Origin: Deltaproteobacteria bacterium
Lineage (GTDB): Bacteria > Desulfobacterota > Desulfarculia > Desulfarculales > Desulfarculaceae
DNA: 64,000 bases
Direction: 5' to 3'
Assembly (NCBI GenBank): GCA_020444165.1
Contig: JAHLLK010000025.1
Location: 4,536 to 68,535 of the forward strand
Shown: piece after piece, positions 1-8,833 of the stretch
Layout of the letters: each line of letters opens with the position of its first letter
Numbering within the stretch: the first letter of the stretch is position 1
Notes under the pieces: model-generated
Seen by the model: only the letters and a program-made list of their open reading frames with translations
The model's database searches: none
What the model was told of the DNA's origin: nothing
Program-made: the position numbers and the translations under genes

Positions 1-588
1 ACCAAGCCCCGCAGCGCCAAGGTGCGGGTGGTTTCGGCCACCAACCGGGACCTGGAGGCCATGACCGCCAGCGGCGACTTCCGGCGCGATCTCTACTATC
101 GCCTGGGCATGATCAAGGTGGAGCTGCCGGCCCTGAACCGCCGGCGGGAGGACATCCTGCCCATTGCCCAGCATTTCCTGGTGGAGCTGAACCAGAAGTA
201 CGGCAAGGGCTTCCAGGGCTTCACCCCGGCCGCGGCCCAGCTCCTGGCCCAGCGGAACTACCAGGGCAACGTACGGGAGTTGAAGGGCCTTTTGGAGCGC
301 GCGGTCTTGACCGGCCAGGAGCCCCGGCTCTCCCCCCAGGACCTGGGCCTGGGCTTGGACCAGGGCGGGAGCCACGGCGGGGAGCCGGCCCTGCCCGAGG
401 GAGCCAGCCTCCTGCCGCCCCTGGACGAGAACGGCTTGGACCTGGCCCAAATCCTGGCCGACACCGAGCGGCACTACCTGGCCCAGGCCCTGGAGATGAC
501 CGAGGACAACGACGCCAAGGCCGCCCAGCTGTTGAGCATGAATTACCACACCTTCCGCTACCGGAAGAAGAAGCTGTTGGACGGCTGA
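1..588 (+). CDS. Sigma-54-dependent transcriptional activator, C-terminal part (5' end outside window)
   Basis: The reading frame is open from base 1, so the gene starts left of the window. The visible 195 codons cover the end of the AAA+ domain and a Fis-type DNA-binding tail. The sensor region reads VSATNRDLEAM, followed by the FRRDLYYRL and LPALNRRREDI signatures and NVRELKGLLERAV, all typical of bacterial enhancer-binding proteins that use ATP to remodel RNA polymerase-sigma-54. A short linker leads to a helix-turn-helix ending in KAAQLLSMNYHTFRYRKKKL. The Walker boxes, GAFTGA loop and N-terminal sensor domain are not in the window, so the signal it answers to cannot be read. The ferredoxin gene lies about 190 bp downstream on the same strand; whether it is a target is unknown. 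Confidence 0.92.
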   Translation, partial: TKPRSAKVRVVSATNRDLEAMTASGDFRRDLYYRLGMIKVELPALNRRREDILPIAQHFLVELNQKYGKGFQGFTPAAAQLLAQRNYQGNVRELKGLLERAVLTGQEPRLSPQDLGLGLDQGGSHGGEPALPEGASLLPPLDENGLDLAQILADTERHYLAQALEMTEDNDAKAAQLLSMNYHTFRYRKKKLLDG

Positions 589-777
589 GGCAGGGGCAGG
601 CCGGCCTTGTGCCCCGGCCGGGCGCGATGCCATACTGAAGAGAAACTCGGCCCGGGGAGCCCCCCCGGGCCCGGAATCGTCTATCCGGCGAATCAGGGGA
701 GCTGACCAGCGCGGACCAGGCCCAAGGCCCGGCGCCGCCCGGCCCCTCTCATCGCGCAACCCCGGGGAGAGAGAAGC

Positions 778-1044
778 ATGGCGTTCCAGGTCGAATTCAA
801 GAAATCGGGCAAGACCCTGCCCTGGCACGACAAATATGACAGCATCCTGGATTTGGCCGAGGATAACGGCGTAGAGATGGAAAGCCTCTGCCGCCAGGGG
901 GTCTGCGGCTCCTGCAAGGCCCGGCTTTTGGCCGGCGAGGTGGAGATGGACACCACCGACGGCCTGGAAGAAGAAGACGCCCGCCAAGGCATGATCCTGC
1001 CCTGCGTGGCGGTGCCCAAGACCGACGTGATCATCGACGCTTAG
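778..1044 (+). CDS. Plant-type [2Fe-2S] ferredoxin
   Basis: 88-residue soluble electron carrier. The cysteines lie in the order expected for plant/cyanobacterial-type ferredoxins: C38, C43 and C46 within SLCRQGVCGSCK, and C76 in ILPCVAV, so all four cluster ligands are present. The start ATG follows a purine-rich GGGAGAGAGAAGC ribosome-binding stretch. The protein is acidic, as usual for ferredoxins. It stands alone, with no oxygenase or reductase beside it, so its partner cannot be named. It is followed directly by palindrome P1 and hairpin array E1. Confidence 0.9.
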   Translation: MAFQVEFKKSGKTLPWHDKYDSILDLAEDNGVEMESLCRQGVCGSCKARLLAGEVEMDTTDGLEEEDARQGMILPCVAVPKTDVIIDA

Positions 1045-1069
1045 GAGGCGGACGGAGAATTTGGAAGAT

Positions 1070-1115
1070 GTGGGGGGAAGGGCCCTTTTTTGAAAAAAAG
1101 GGCCCTTCCCCCCAC
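1070..1115 (+). repeat. Palindromic repeat family P, copy 1
   Basis: Perfect 22-bp inverted repeat (1070-1091 / 1094-1115) with a two-base loop. The foot is GTGGGGGG, then AA, GGGCCC and a T6/A6 tip. It is followed by ACACCCCCCTTCCCCCAAAA and then AACTTCATA. Copies at 30366-30412 and 63551-63596 keep the foot and the 3' flank, while the central stem bases differ and stay paired. No T-run follows the stem on either strand, so it is not an ordinary intrinsic terminator. Confidence 0.85.
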
Positions 1116-1178
1116 ACCCCCCTTCCCCCAAAAAACTTCATAGTTTTCCTTGGTTTGAGGAACGATCATCTTCAAGCC

Positions 1179-1380
1179 CTAGCAGGCTGTTGAAAAACAG
1201 CCTGCTAGGCGCGCCAGGGACCACCCCAAACAAGCTACGGCTTGTTTGGGGACCCCGGGGATGGCGCGCCAAATTGCGCGGCTTTGAAAAAGCAAGCAAT
1301 TTGGAAAACTTGACAAAACCACGCTTTTGTCAAGTTTGGTTGAAAAAGGCCATGGAGGGACTTTTTCAACATCCTGCTAG
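1179..1380 (+). repeat. Multi-hairpin repeat family E, copy 1, MITE-like with 19-bp terminal inverted repeats
   Basis: 202-bp non-coding element. Its ends, 1179-1197 and 1362-1380, are inverted repeats matching at 18 of 19 positions and both terminate in CTAG. Internal hairpins in order: H1 1179-1208 (13-bp stem, loop GAAA), H2 1224-1251 (12-bp stem, loop TACG), the core GGATGGCGCGCC at 1259-1270, H3 1271-1307 (AAATTGC paired with GCAATTT), H4 1306-1337 (13-bp stem AAACTTGACAAAA, loop CCACGC), and H5 1339-1370 (GTTGAAAAA paired with TTTTTCAAC). H3 to H5 and the core correspond in order to the copies at 17188 and 50131, with different stem sequences. No transposase is present. Confidence 0.75.
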
Positions 1381-1569
1381 GTCCCGCCGGATTGGAGACC
1401 ATTGCACGGGGCAGGCTCCGCGATGGGGGAAGGTGCGGAGTCTCTGGAACTTGCCCTGCTCGATCTGGCGATTGCTCAGGGCCAAGAGCTTCAACAGCGC
1501 CTGGGTCTCCTGGGTCTGCTCGTAGCTGGCGAGGTTCTGGATCACTGCTTTCGCCTCATGGAAAGCCAC
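1366..1569 (-). pseudogene. Remnant of a Phd/YefM-type antitoxin, C-terminal part
   Basis: A 67-codon minus-strand frame carries VIQNLASYEQTQETQ, then ALLKLLALSNRQIEQGK. This resembles the C-terminal toxin-binding segment of prevent-host-death (Phd/YefM) antitoxins. The N-terminal DNA-binding half is missing: the frame opens just after the stop codon of the RND gene, and its 3' end runs into repeat element E1. No toxin gene is visible. This is read as a broken remnant of a toxin-antitoxin locus disrupted around the repeat. The family call rests on pattern recognition of a short fragment. Confidence 0.45.
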
Positions 1570-1575
1570 TTCCGC

Positions 1576-4500
1576 TCACCATGGCAAAGGGGTTGTTTCC
1601 CCGGATTTCCTCTCCTCCCCACCCTCCTTCCTCCCCTCCCCCCTGCCCAGCGGCTCCAGTCTCGCCGCCAGGGGATATAACACCGGGGTCAGGAACAGCG
1701 AGAACGCGGCCGAGACAATGAGCCCGGCGGCCAGGGTGAGGGCCAGGGGGGACCAGGTGGCCGAGCCGGCGCCGCGGTCCAGGAGCAAGGGCAGGCTGGC
1801 CGCCGCGGTGGAGAGGGTGGTCATCAAGACGGGCCGCAGGCGCCGCAGCGCCCCCTCCCGGGCCGCCTCGCGGGGCGTGAGGCCCTCCCGCTCGCGGCGG
1901 GCCATGGCGTCGGCCATGACGATGCCCACGTTGACCAACAGCCCCGAGAGGATCACCGCGCCCAAATACACCGGCATGGTCACGGGGACCCGCAGGGCCA
2001 CCAGGGCCAGGGCCACCCCGGCCGCGGCGAACGGCGCGGCGCACATCACCACCAGGGGCCGGGTCAGGGACTCCGTGGCCGCGACCATGATGAGGTAGAC
2101 CAGCAAGAGGGCCAAGCCCACCCCGGTGAACATCTCGCCCCGGGTCTCCTTCAGGCCCTCCACCTCCTCGCCCAGCTCCCAGAAGTAGCCCTCCGGCACG
2201 GCGACCGCGGCCGCGGCCTGGCTGAAGCGCCGCGCCGCGCCCAGGGCGTCGGGGTCGGCCAGGAGCAGGGTGACGCGCACCACCCGTTGGAAATTCTCCC
2301 GGTTCAGCTCGTTGGGCCCCCGGGTGGGCTTGGGCCGGACTACTTCCGCCAGGGGGATCAGCCCCCCGCCCGGGAGCGGCAGGCGCACCCCGCCCAGCAG
2401 GGTGTCCAGGCCCACGCTGGGCCGGGGCCGGGCCATGACCTTCACCTCCAGCTCCCGCTCCGGCCCGGGGATGCGCAGCGCCACCGGCCCGGCCAAGAAG
2501 GTGCGCACCTCCTGGCCCACCTCCTCGGTGGTGAGCCCGTAGCGCCCCAGCTCCTCGTGGTTCACCATGAGGTCCAAATGGGGCACCAGGCTGCCCACGC
2601 TGAGCACGGCCTCCTTGACCGCCAGCGCCTTTTCCGCCGTGGCCCGGAGCTTCTGGTAATAGGCCAAAAGCTCGGGCAGTTCCGGGCCGTAGAGGTTCAC
2701 CTCCAGGCTGGTCTGCCCGCCGCCCGCCCCCAGGGGCAGCACGTGGTACTGGGCCTTCTGCCCGCTGGGCAACAGCTTCCTGGCCCGGTCGGCCCCCTGG
2801 TCCGAATCCAGGCCGCTCGTGGGGTCCAGGGTCACCATGATGCGCCCCTGGTTGGCCCAGCCCCGGCTGTACACCCGCTCCAGGGGCCCCACTTTGTGGA
2901 GGGCTTGCTCGGTGTCCCGGATGGCCGCTTCGGTCACCGCCGGCGCGGTGCCGGGCGGCATGACCAGCATCACGTTGAAGCCCTGGGTCTCCAGGCCGGC
3001 CTGGCTCTGGAAGGAGAGCCAGGGGGTGAGCCCGCCGGCCAGGGCCAAAAACCCCAGGCAGATGAGCCCCAGGCGGCCGGGGTGGGCCAGGCCCGCGTCC
3101 AGCAGGCGGCGGTACAGCCCCGGGCCGCGCCCGGGACGGGGCGGGCGGCCGGGCAGGCGGGCGGCGTATTGCAAAAGGAGCGGAGCCAGCACCAGGGCCG
3201 CCAGGAGCGAGGCCATGAGGCACAGGGACAGCCCCCAGAAGAAGCCGCCCAAATGCAGGCGGATCTTGGCCGACACCAGGAGGAGCGGCAGGAAGGCCCC
3301 CACCGTGGTGAGGGTGGAGAAGGCGATGGGCCCGCCCACTTCGGCCACCCCGGCCAGCACCCCGGCCTGGTTGCGGCCCTTTTCCCGCCACTGATGGTGC
3401 ACCGCCTCGATCACCACCACCGCGTTGTCCATGAGGATGCCCAAGGCCAGGGCCAGGCCGGACAGCGACAGGAGGTCCAGGTCCACGTTGCTGAGCCGGA
3501 GCAGCAGAAGCGCCAGCAAGAGGGAGAACGGCAGGGTGGCCAGCACCACCAAAGTGGAGGAGAGCCGCCGCAGAAAGAGCCACAGCACCGCCGCCGCGGC
3601 CAGGGCCGCCAGGAGCGCCACCCAGGCCAGGCGGCCCAGGGCCTCGTCCAGGCGCTGGGCCTGGCTGTACACCACCTCCAGGCGCATACCCGCGGGCAGG
3701 CGGGGGCCGGCCCAGGCCAGCACCTGGTTCACGTCCTGCCACAGGCCGCCCAGGTTGGCCGCCGCGGTCATATAGAGGGAGATGGCCGCCACGGGCCGGC
3801 CGCCCAGGCGGCTCACCTGGTCGGGCTCGTGGAAGGTGTCGGACACCTGGGCCACCTCGCCCAGGGTCACCACCGAGCCGCCGGCCGTGGCGTGGATGGG
3901 CAGGGTGGCCACCTGGGCCGCGGTCAGCGCCCGGCCGGCCGTGCGCAGGCTGAGCCGGGTGTCGCCCACCTCGATCACTCCGCCGGGCAGGCTCTCGTGG
4001 GCCTGGCGGGCGGCCACGGCCACCATGTGCACGCTGAGCCCCAGGGAGGTCAGCTTGCCCTCGTCGCACACCACCTCGATCTGGGGCTCCGGCGCGCCGG
4101 AAAGCTCGGCCTCGGCCACCCCGGGGATGCGCCGCAGCCGGGGGATCAGCTCCTCCCGGGCCCAGCGCCCGGCCTCGAACAGGGCCTGGTCGCCCCCCTC
4201 CCGGCTGACGCCCAACACCACCACCGGCTTGTCCCGGGGGTTCTGCTGGCCCAGGACCGGGTTCCGGGCCGTGGCGGGCAGGTCGCGGCGGAGGCGCTTC
4301 AGGCGGGCCGAGGCCTCCTGGGCCGCCACGCTCACGTCGGCCTCGGTCTTCAGCTCCAGGGTCACGGTGGAGAGCCCGGGCCGCGAGGTGGAGAAGACCT
4401 TCCGCACCCCGGCCACGTCCCGGAGCGCGTCCTCCAGGGGCCGGGTGATCTGGGTCTCGATCTCCGAGGGCCCGGCCTCGCCCATCTGGGTGGTCACGGT

Positions 4501-4638
4501 GAGCACGGGGTAGCGGGTGGCCGGGGTGAAGTTCACCCGCACCTGGCCGGCCGCCACCAGGCCCAGCACGGCCAGGCACAGGCAGGTGACCAGGGAGCCC
4601 AGGGGCCGGGCCAGCACCGCGGCCAGGAGGCGGTTCAT
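1576..4638 (-). CDS. RND efflux transporter permease (second of two in the operon)
   Basis: 1020-residue inner-membrane proton-driven pump of the resistance-nodulation-division superfamily, at the usual length. It starts with a first membrane helix, followed by the porter segment with ETQITRPLEDALRDVAGV. In transmembrane helix 4 it reads GILMDNAVVVIEA, where AcrB has a D-D pair, so only the first acidic residue is kept. The helix 10 segment GLLVNVGIVMADA lacks the lysine of AcrB. The C-terminal tail is charged (GRGEGRKEGGEERKSGE). It overlaps the preceding permease gene by four bases (ATGA), which implies translational coupling. With one adaptor and one outer-membrane factor for two permeases, an MdtBC-like hetero-oligomer is plausible. 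Substrate unknown. Confidence 0.93.
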   Translation of the reverse strand: MNRLLAAVLARPLGSLVTCLCLAVLGLVAAGQVRVNFTPATRYPVLTVTTQMGEAGPSEIETQITRPLEDALRDVAGVRKVFSTSRPGLSTVTLELKTEADVSVAAQEASARLKRLRRDLPATARNPVLGQQNPRDKPVVVLGVSREGGDQALFEAGRWAREELIPRLRRIPGVAEAELSGAPEPQIEVVCDEGKLTSLGLSVHMVAVAARQAHESLPGGVIEVGDTRLSLRTAGRALTAAQVATLPIHATAGGSVVTLGEVAQVSDTFHEPDQVSRLGGRPVAAISLYMTAAANLGGLWQDVNQVLAWAGPRLPAGMRLEVVYSQAQRLDEALGRLAWVALLAALAAAAVLWLFLRRLSSTLVVLATLPFSLLLALLLLRLSNVDLDLLSLSGLALALGILMDNAVVVIEAVHHQWREKGRNQAGVLAGVAEVGGPIAFSTLTTVGAFLPLLLVSAKIRLHLGGFFWGLSLCLMASLLAALVLAPLLLQYAARLPGRPPRPGRGPGLYRRLLDAGLAHPGRLGLICLGFLALAGGLTPWLSFQSQAGLETQGFNVMLVMPPGTAPAVTEAAIRDTEQALHKVGPLERVYSRGWANQGRIMVTLDPTSGLDSDQGADRARKLLPSGQKAQYHVLPLGAGGGQTSLEVNLYGPELPELLAYYQKLRATAEKALAVKEAVLSVGSLVPHLDLMVNHEELGRYGLTTEEVGQEVRTFLAGPVALRIPGPERELEVKVMARPRPSVGLDTLLGGVRLPLPGGGLIPLAEVVRPKPTRGPNELNRENFQRVVRVTLLLADPDALGAARRFSQAAAAVAVPEGYFWELGEEVEGLKETRGEMFTGVGLALLLVYLIMVAATESLTRPLVVMCAAPFAAAGVALALVALRVPVTMPVYLGAVILSGLLVNVGIVMADAMARREREGLTPREAAREGALRRLRPVLMTTLSTAAASLPLLLDRGAGSATWSPLALTLAAGLIVSAAFSLFLTPVLYPLAARLEPLGRGEGRKEGGEERKSGETTPLPW

Positions 4639-7600
4639 TGGCGGCGCTCCCGGGCCAGCCCGGCTTTACCCAGACCGGACAGGGCCAAATACAGGGCCGG
4701 GGCCAGGAACAGGCTGGCGGCCAGGGACACGGTGAGGCCGGTGACCACGGTAAGGGCCAGGGGCAGGCCCAGCGGCCCGGCCCCGCCCCAGGCCAGGCAC
4801 AGGGGCAAGGCCCCCATCACCGTGGTCAGGGTGCTCATGAGGATGGGCCGCAGCCGCACCCGCCCGGCCTGGGCCAGGGCCTGGCGGGGGGTGAGGCCTT
4901 GGCCCCGGAGCTGGTTGGTGTAGTCCACCAGCAGGATGGAGGTGTTCACGGCCATGCCCATCAAGACCACCCCGCCCAAGAGCACCAGGGCGGTGAGCGG
5001 CATGTCGGCCAGCCACAGGGCCAGGGCCGGGCCGCAGGCCACGGGCGGCAGGGCCAGGAGGATCACCAGGGGCCAGACCAGGGACTCGAACTGCACCACC
5101 AGGATGACGTAGATCAAAAGGAGCGCCAGGCCCAGGGCGCCCAACAGCCCGGTGAGGGATTCGGTAAGCGCCACCTGGGCCACGCCCGGGGCCAGTTCAT
5201 AGCCGGCGGGCAGGGGCACCTGGGCCGCGGCGTGCATGGCCGCGGCCTCGCCCTGGCTGAAGGCCCCGGTCAGCACCTGGCCCCGCACCACCGCGGCCCG
5301 GCGGCGGTCCTGGCGGATGATCTCCTCCGGGCCCCGGCCGGTGCTCATGCGGGCCACGTCGCCCAGGGACACCATGCCGCCCTCGGAACTCAACAGCGGG
5401 ATCAGGGCCAACTGGTTGGGGTTGGCGCGGTCCCGGGGCTCCAGGCGCACCCGGATGTCCACCTCCCGGTCGCCTTCCAACAGTTCGCCGGCCACCTCGC
5501 CGGCCACGGCCCGCTTCAGCCCCTGGGCCGCCTTGCTCACGGTGATCCCCCAGGCCGCGGCCTTGGCCCGGTCCACCTTGACCTCCAGCTGGGGCACCTC
5601 GGTCACCCCGTCCACTCCCACGTCGCCCAGCATGGGGAGTTTGGCCAAGCGCTCCCGCACCTGGCCGGCCAACTGGTCCAGACGCCCCAGGTCCTCGCCC
5701 AGGATGCGCAAGAGTTGGGGCGGCTTGAAGCCCTCGCGGCCGGGGTCGGTGAGGTTGCCGGCCGGCTGCACTCCGGCGGTGACCCCGGCCACCTGGGCCA
5801 GCTCGCGGCGGAAGCGCTCCATCAGTTCGGTGCTCTGTCGCCGGCCCCAGGCCTCGGGCTTGATGCGCACCACCAGCACCGCCTCGTTGGGCCGGCCCAG
5901 CTCCAGGCCGCCGCCGGCCGTGTCGCCGGGGTCCACCCCGGCCCGGGTCACCACCTCCTCCACCTCGGGCTGGGCCAACAGCCGCCACTCGGCTTGGTCC
6001 ACCGCGTGGGAGAGCGTCGCCAGGCTGACCTCCGGCGGCAGGCTGAGCTGCACCAACAGCCGCCCGCCACTCACCTCGGGCAAGAGCGCCGCGCCGCGGC
6101 CCAGGAGCAGCCAGCCGGCCAAGAGGCTCACCGCCAGGGAGACCAGCACCGTGAGCCACACGTGGCCCAGCACCCAGTCCAGGCCCCGGCCGTAGATCTC
6201 GGCCAGGCGGCCGGTTCCCTGGTCCAGGGCCGGGGTGCCCCGGTCGCGGCCCCGGGCCACCAGGGCGGGCAGCAGGTACAGCGCCGTGGCCAGGGAGACC
6301 AAGAGCGCCGCCACCAGGGTGAAGGCGAAATCATTGAACAGGCGCTGGGCCAGGCCGGTCATGAACAACACCGGCACCAGCACCGCCACGGTGGTCAGGG
6401 TGGCCGAGATGAGGCTGGAGCGCACCTCGGCCAGCGAGCGGGCGGCCGCGTCCAGGCGGCCCAAGCCCTGGGCCTGGTGGCGGTGCATGGCCTCCAGGAC
6501 CACGATGCCGCTGTCCACCAGCATGCCCACCCCCAGGGCCAGGCCGCCGATGGACATGAGGTTCAGGCCCCGGCCGCCCAGGTGCATGAACCCCAGGGTG
6601 GCCAAGAGGGACAGCGGCACGGCCGAGACCAAGAGGAGGGCCCGGCCGGGGCGGCGCATGAAGGCCACCAGCACCCCAAAGGCCAACAGCCCGCCCCACC
6701 ACACCATGCTTTGCAGCTCCCCGAGGGAACTCTCCACAAAGGGGGCCTGGTCGTCCACCACCGTGAGCTGGAATCCCCCGGGCAGGCGGGAGGCCAGATG
6801 CTCCAGGGCCCCGCGCACCCGGGCCGAGACCTCCACCGTGTTGGCCGCCGGCTCCTTCAACACCCCCACCAGCACGGCCGGCTGGCCCCGCACCCGGCAG
6901 AAGCCGGTGGGGTCCTTGGAGCCGTACACGGCCCTGGCCACGTCGCCCACCAACACCGGCCGCCCCTCCTGGCCGCTGGTCAAGGGGGCGGAGGCCACCT
7001 CCTGGTAATCCTTGAAGCGGCCCACGGTGCGGACCGCCACCTCCAGGCCCCGGGTGGTCACCTGGCCGGCCGGCACGTTCTGGTTGGCCTGGCGGATGCC
7101 CTCCACCACCCGGCCCAGGTCCAGGTTATGGGCCACCAGGCGGGCCCGGTCGGCCAACACCTCCACCTCGGGCACCTGGCCGCCGGTGACCCGCACCGCG
7201 GCCACCCCCTCCAGGGTCTCCAGGCGGCTCTTCACCACGGTGGAAGCCAGGATGCGGGGGCGGGTGCCCTGGTCCGGGCCGGTGAGGGCCAGGGTGATCA
7301 CCGGGCTTTCGCTGGGGTCGTAGTGCAGCACCAGGGGCAGTTCGGCCTCCCGGGGGAGCTGGTCGCTCACCGAGTCCAGCTTCTCCCGGGACTCGGCCGC
7401 CGCTTCGCTGAGCCCGCGGCCCCAGTCAAAGACCAGGCTGATCACCGAGAGCCCCTCCCGGGAGGAGGACTCCATGCGCCTGAGCCCGGCCACGGTGCCC
7501 AGCACCCCTTCCAGGCGGCGGGTGACCAGGGCCTCCACCTCCTGGGGCGGCGCGTTTTCATACACGGTGAGCACGGTGAGGCGGGGGAAGGGCAGGCGGG

Positions 7601-7709
7601 GCAGCAGCTCCACCGGCAGGCGCGGCCAGGAGAACACCCCCCCCAGGGCCAAGGCCAGAAACAGGGCCAAAAGCCCCAGGGGGCGCCGCAGATAGGCGGG
7701 CTCTCTCAC
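4635..7709 (-). CDS. RND efflux transporter permease (first of two in the operon)
   Basis: 1024-residue RND permease with a normal-length twelve-helix plan and two large periplasmic loops. The N-terminal porter motif is EALVTRRLEGVLGTVAGL. Helix 4 contains GMLVDSGIVVLEA, again keeping only one of the two AcrB-type aspartates, and the helix 10 region reads GMAVNTSILLVDYTNQL with no lysine. It differs clearly from the downstream permease, so this is an ancient paralogous pair and not a recent duplication. It overlaps the adaptor gene and the second permease by four bases each. The exported compounds cannot be inferred from sequence. Confidence 0.93.
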   Translation of the reverse strand: MREPAYLRRPLGLLALFLALALGGVFSWPRLPVELLPRLPFPRLTVLTVYENAPPQEVEALVTRRLEGVLGTVAGLRRMESSSREGLSVISLVFDWGRGLSEAAAESREKLDSVSDQLPREAELPLVLHYDPSESPVITLALTGPDQGTRPRILASTVVKSRLETLEGVAAVRVTGGQVPEVEVLADRARLVAHNLDLGRVVEGIRQANQNVPAGQVTTRGLEVAVRTVGRFKDYQEVASAPLTSGQEGRPVLVGDVARAVYGSKDPTGFCRVRGQPAVLVGVLKEPAANTVEVSARVRGALEHLASRLPGGFQLTVVDDQAPFVESSLGELQSMVWWGGLLAFGVLVAFMRRPGRALLLVSAVPLSLLATLGFMHLGGRGLNLMSIGGLALGVGMLVDSGIVVLEAMHRHQAQGLGRLDAAARSLAEVRSSLISATLTTVAVLVPVLFMTGLAQRLFNDFAFTLVAALLVSLATALYLLPALVARGRDRGTPALDQGTGRLAEIYGRGLDWVLGHVWLTVLVSLAVSLLAGWLLLGRGAALLPEVSGGRLLVQLSLPPEVSLATLSHAVDQAEWRLLAQPEVEEVVTRAGVDPGDTAGGGLELGRPNEAVLVVRIKPEAWGRRQSTELMERFRRELAQVAGVTAGVQPAGNLTDPGREGFKPPQLLRILGEDLGRLDQLAGQVRERLAKLPMLGDVGVDGVTEVPQLEVKVDRAKAAAWGITVSKAAQGLKRAVAGEVAGELLEGDREVDIRVRLEPRDRANPNQLALIPLLSSEGGMVSLGDVARMSTGRGPEEIIRQDRRRAAVVRGQVLTGAFSQGEAAAMHAAAQVPLPAGYELAPGVAQVALTESLTGLLGALGLALLLIYVILVVQFESLVWPLVILLALPPVACGPALALWLADMPLTALVLLGGVVLMGMAVNTSILLVDYTNQLRGQGLTPRQALAQAGRVRLRPILMSTLTTVMGALPLCLAWGGAGPLGLPLALTVVTGLTVSLAASLFLAPALYLALSGLGKAGLARERRQ

Positions 7710-8833
7710 GGCTGGGGAGTGGCCCCCGGTTCGGGCGGGGCCGCCGGTTCGGGCGGGGCCGCGGCCGGGGCCTCGCCGCCGCCCAGGATCACCCGGTCGC
7801 CTTGGGCCAGGCCCGCGGTCACCACCACCTTGTCCGCGTCCTCATCCCCCAGGCGGATGCGCCGCGGCACGGCCTTGCGGCCCTCCAGCACCAGGACCAC
7901 GGCGTCCCGGCCGTTCCGCTCCCGGAGCGCCGCCTTGGGCACCCAGGGCAATTCGTCCAGGCCGCCCTTGATCACCACCGCCCGCACGAACATGCCGGGC
8001 CGGAGCGCCAGGTCCGGGTTGTCCAGGTCCACGTTGGCCACGAAGGTGCGGTCCTTGGGGTCGATCTCGGGGCTCAGAAAGGCGATGCGCCCCAGGAAGA
8101 TGCGGCCGGCCAAGGCGTCGGCCATGAGGCGCACCCCCTCGCCGGCCGCCAGGCGGGTGAACAGCCGCTCGTTGAACTCCACCTTGGCCCGCACCCGGGA
8201 ACAGCCCAACAGGCGGAGCACCTGCTTGCCGGTGGGGCCCACCACCTCGCCGGGTTGGGCCAGGATCTCGGCCACCACCCCGTCGGCCGGGGATTTGAGG
8301 GTCAGGCGCGCGTTCTGGGCCAAGAGGGTGGCCAGGGAGGCCTCGGCGGACTTCAGTTTGCCCGCGGCGCGCTCCCGCTCGAAACGGGCGTCCCGGAGTT
8401 CATTGCGGGAGATGGCCCGCCCGGCCACCAGGGCCTGGTTCTCGTCGGCCACCTGGGCCGCGTGTTCGAACTCGGTCCGGGCCAGGGCCACCTCGGCCCG
8501 GCCGGCCGCGATCTGGGCCGTGAGCACCCGGCCGTCCAGGCGGGCCAGCACCTGGCCCTTTTTCACCGGGTCGCCCTCGTCCACCAAAAGCTCGGACAGG
8601 ACTCCGTTCTCTCCAAAGCCCAGCTCCCGGTCCACCGGGCAGGTAACGGTGCCCAGGCCCTCCAGGCCCGGCACCGGGGTGCCGCCGCCCACCAGGAACA
8701 CCTGCACCTTGCCGGGGCCGTCCTCCTGGGCCCTGGCCGGGCCGGCCGCGGCCAGGAGCGCCGCCCCGGCCAGGCCGCAAAGGACCACCCCCAGGGCCCA
8801 GAGGGCCGGGGCGCGCCAGGCGTCAAACCTCAT
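7706..8833 (-). CDS. RND periplasmic adaptor (membrane fusion protein, HlyD/AcrA type)
   Basis: 375 residues. An N-terminal hydrophobic segment (ALWALGVVLCGLAGAALL) ends in a signal-peptidase-like ARAQ site. The lipoyl/biotinyl-like half follows (LVDEGDPVKKGQVLARL), then a short helical hairpin (residues about 100-170) and the returning lipoyl half (LTLKSPADGVVAEILAQPGE). A beta-barrel and a membrane-proximal domain follow, and the end is rich in proline and alanine. The short hairpin fits RND adaptors better than HlyD type I adaptors. It links the two permeases to the TolC-like channel and is coupled to both neighbours by ATGA overlaps. Confidence 0.92.
   Translation of the reverse strand: MRFDAWRAPALWALGVVLCGLAGAALLAAAGPARAQEDGPGKVQVFLVGGGTPVPGLEGLGTVTCPVDRELGFGENGVLSELLVDEGDPVKKGQVLARLDGRVLTAQIAAGRAEVALARTEFEHAAQVADENQALVAGRAISRNELRDARFERERAAGKLKSAEASLATLLAQNARLTLKSPADGVVAEILAQPGEVVGPTGKQVLRLLGCSRVRAKVEFNERLFTRLAAGEGVRLMADALAGRIFLGRIAFLSPEIDPKDRTFVANVDLDNPDLALRPGMFVRAVVIKGGLDELPWVPKAALRERNGRDAVVLVLEGRKAVPRRIRLGDEDADKVVVTAGLAQGDRVILGGGEAPAAAPPEPAAPPEPGATPQP

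Noticed and set aside
1070..1115. Palindrome P1 as a standard intrinsic terminator of the ferredoxin gene
   Set aside because: The stem is followed by ACACCCCCC and not by a T-run on either strand, and identical flanks occur at unrelated gene positions.
1556..4579. 1007-codon minus-strand frame overlapping the RND permease
   Set aside because: Low-complexity Gly/Pro/Arg/Ala translation. The alternative frame encodes a full RND permease with motifs.
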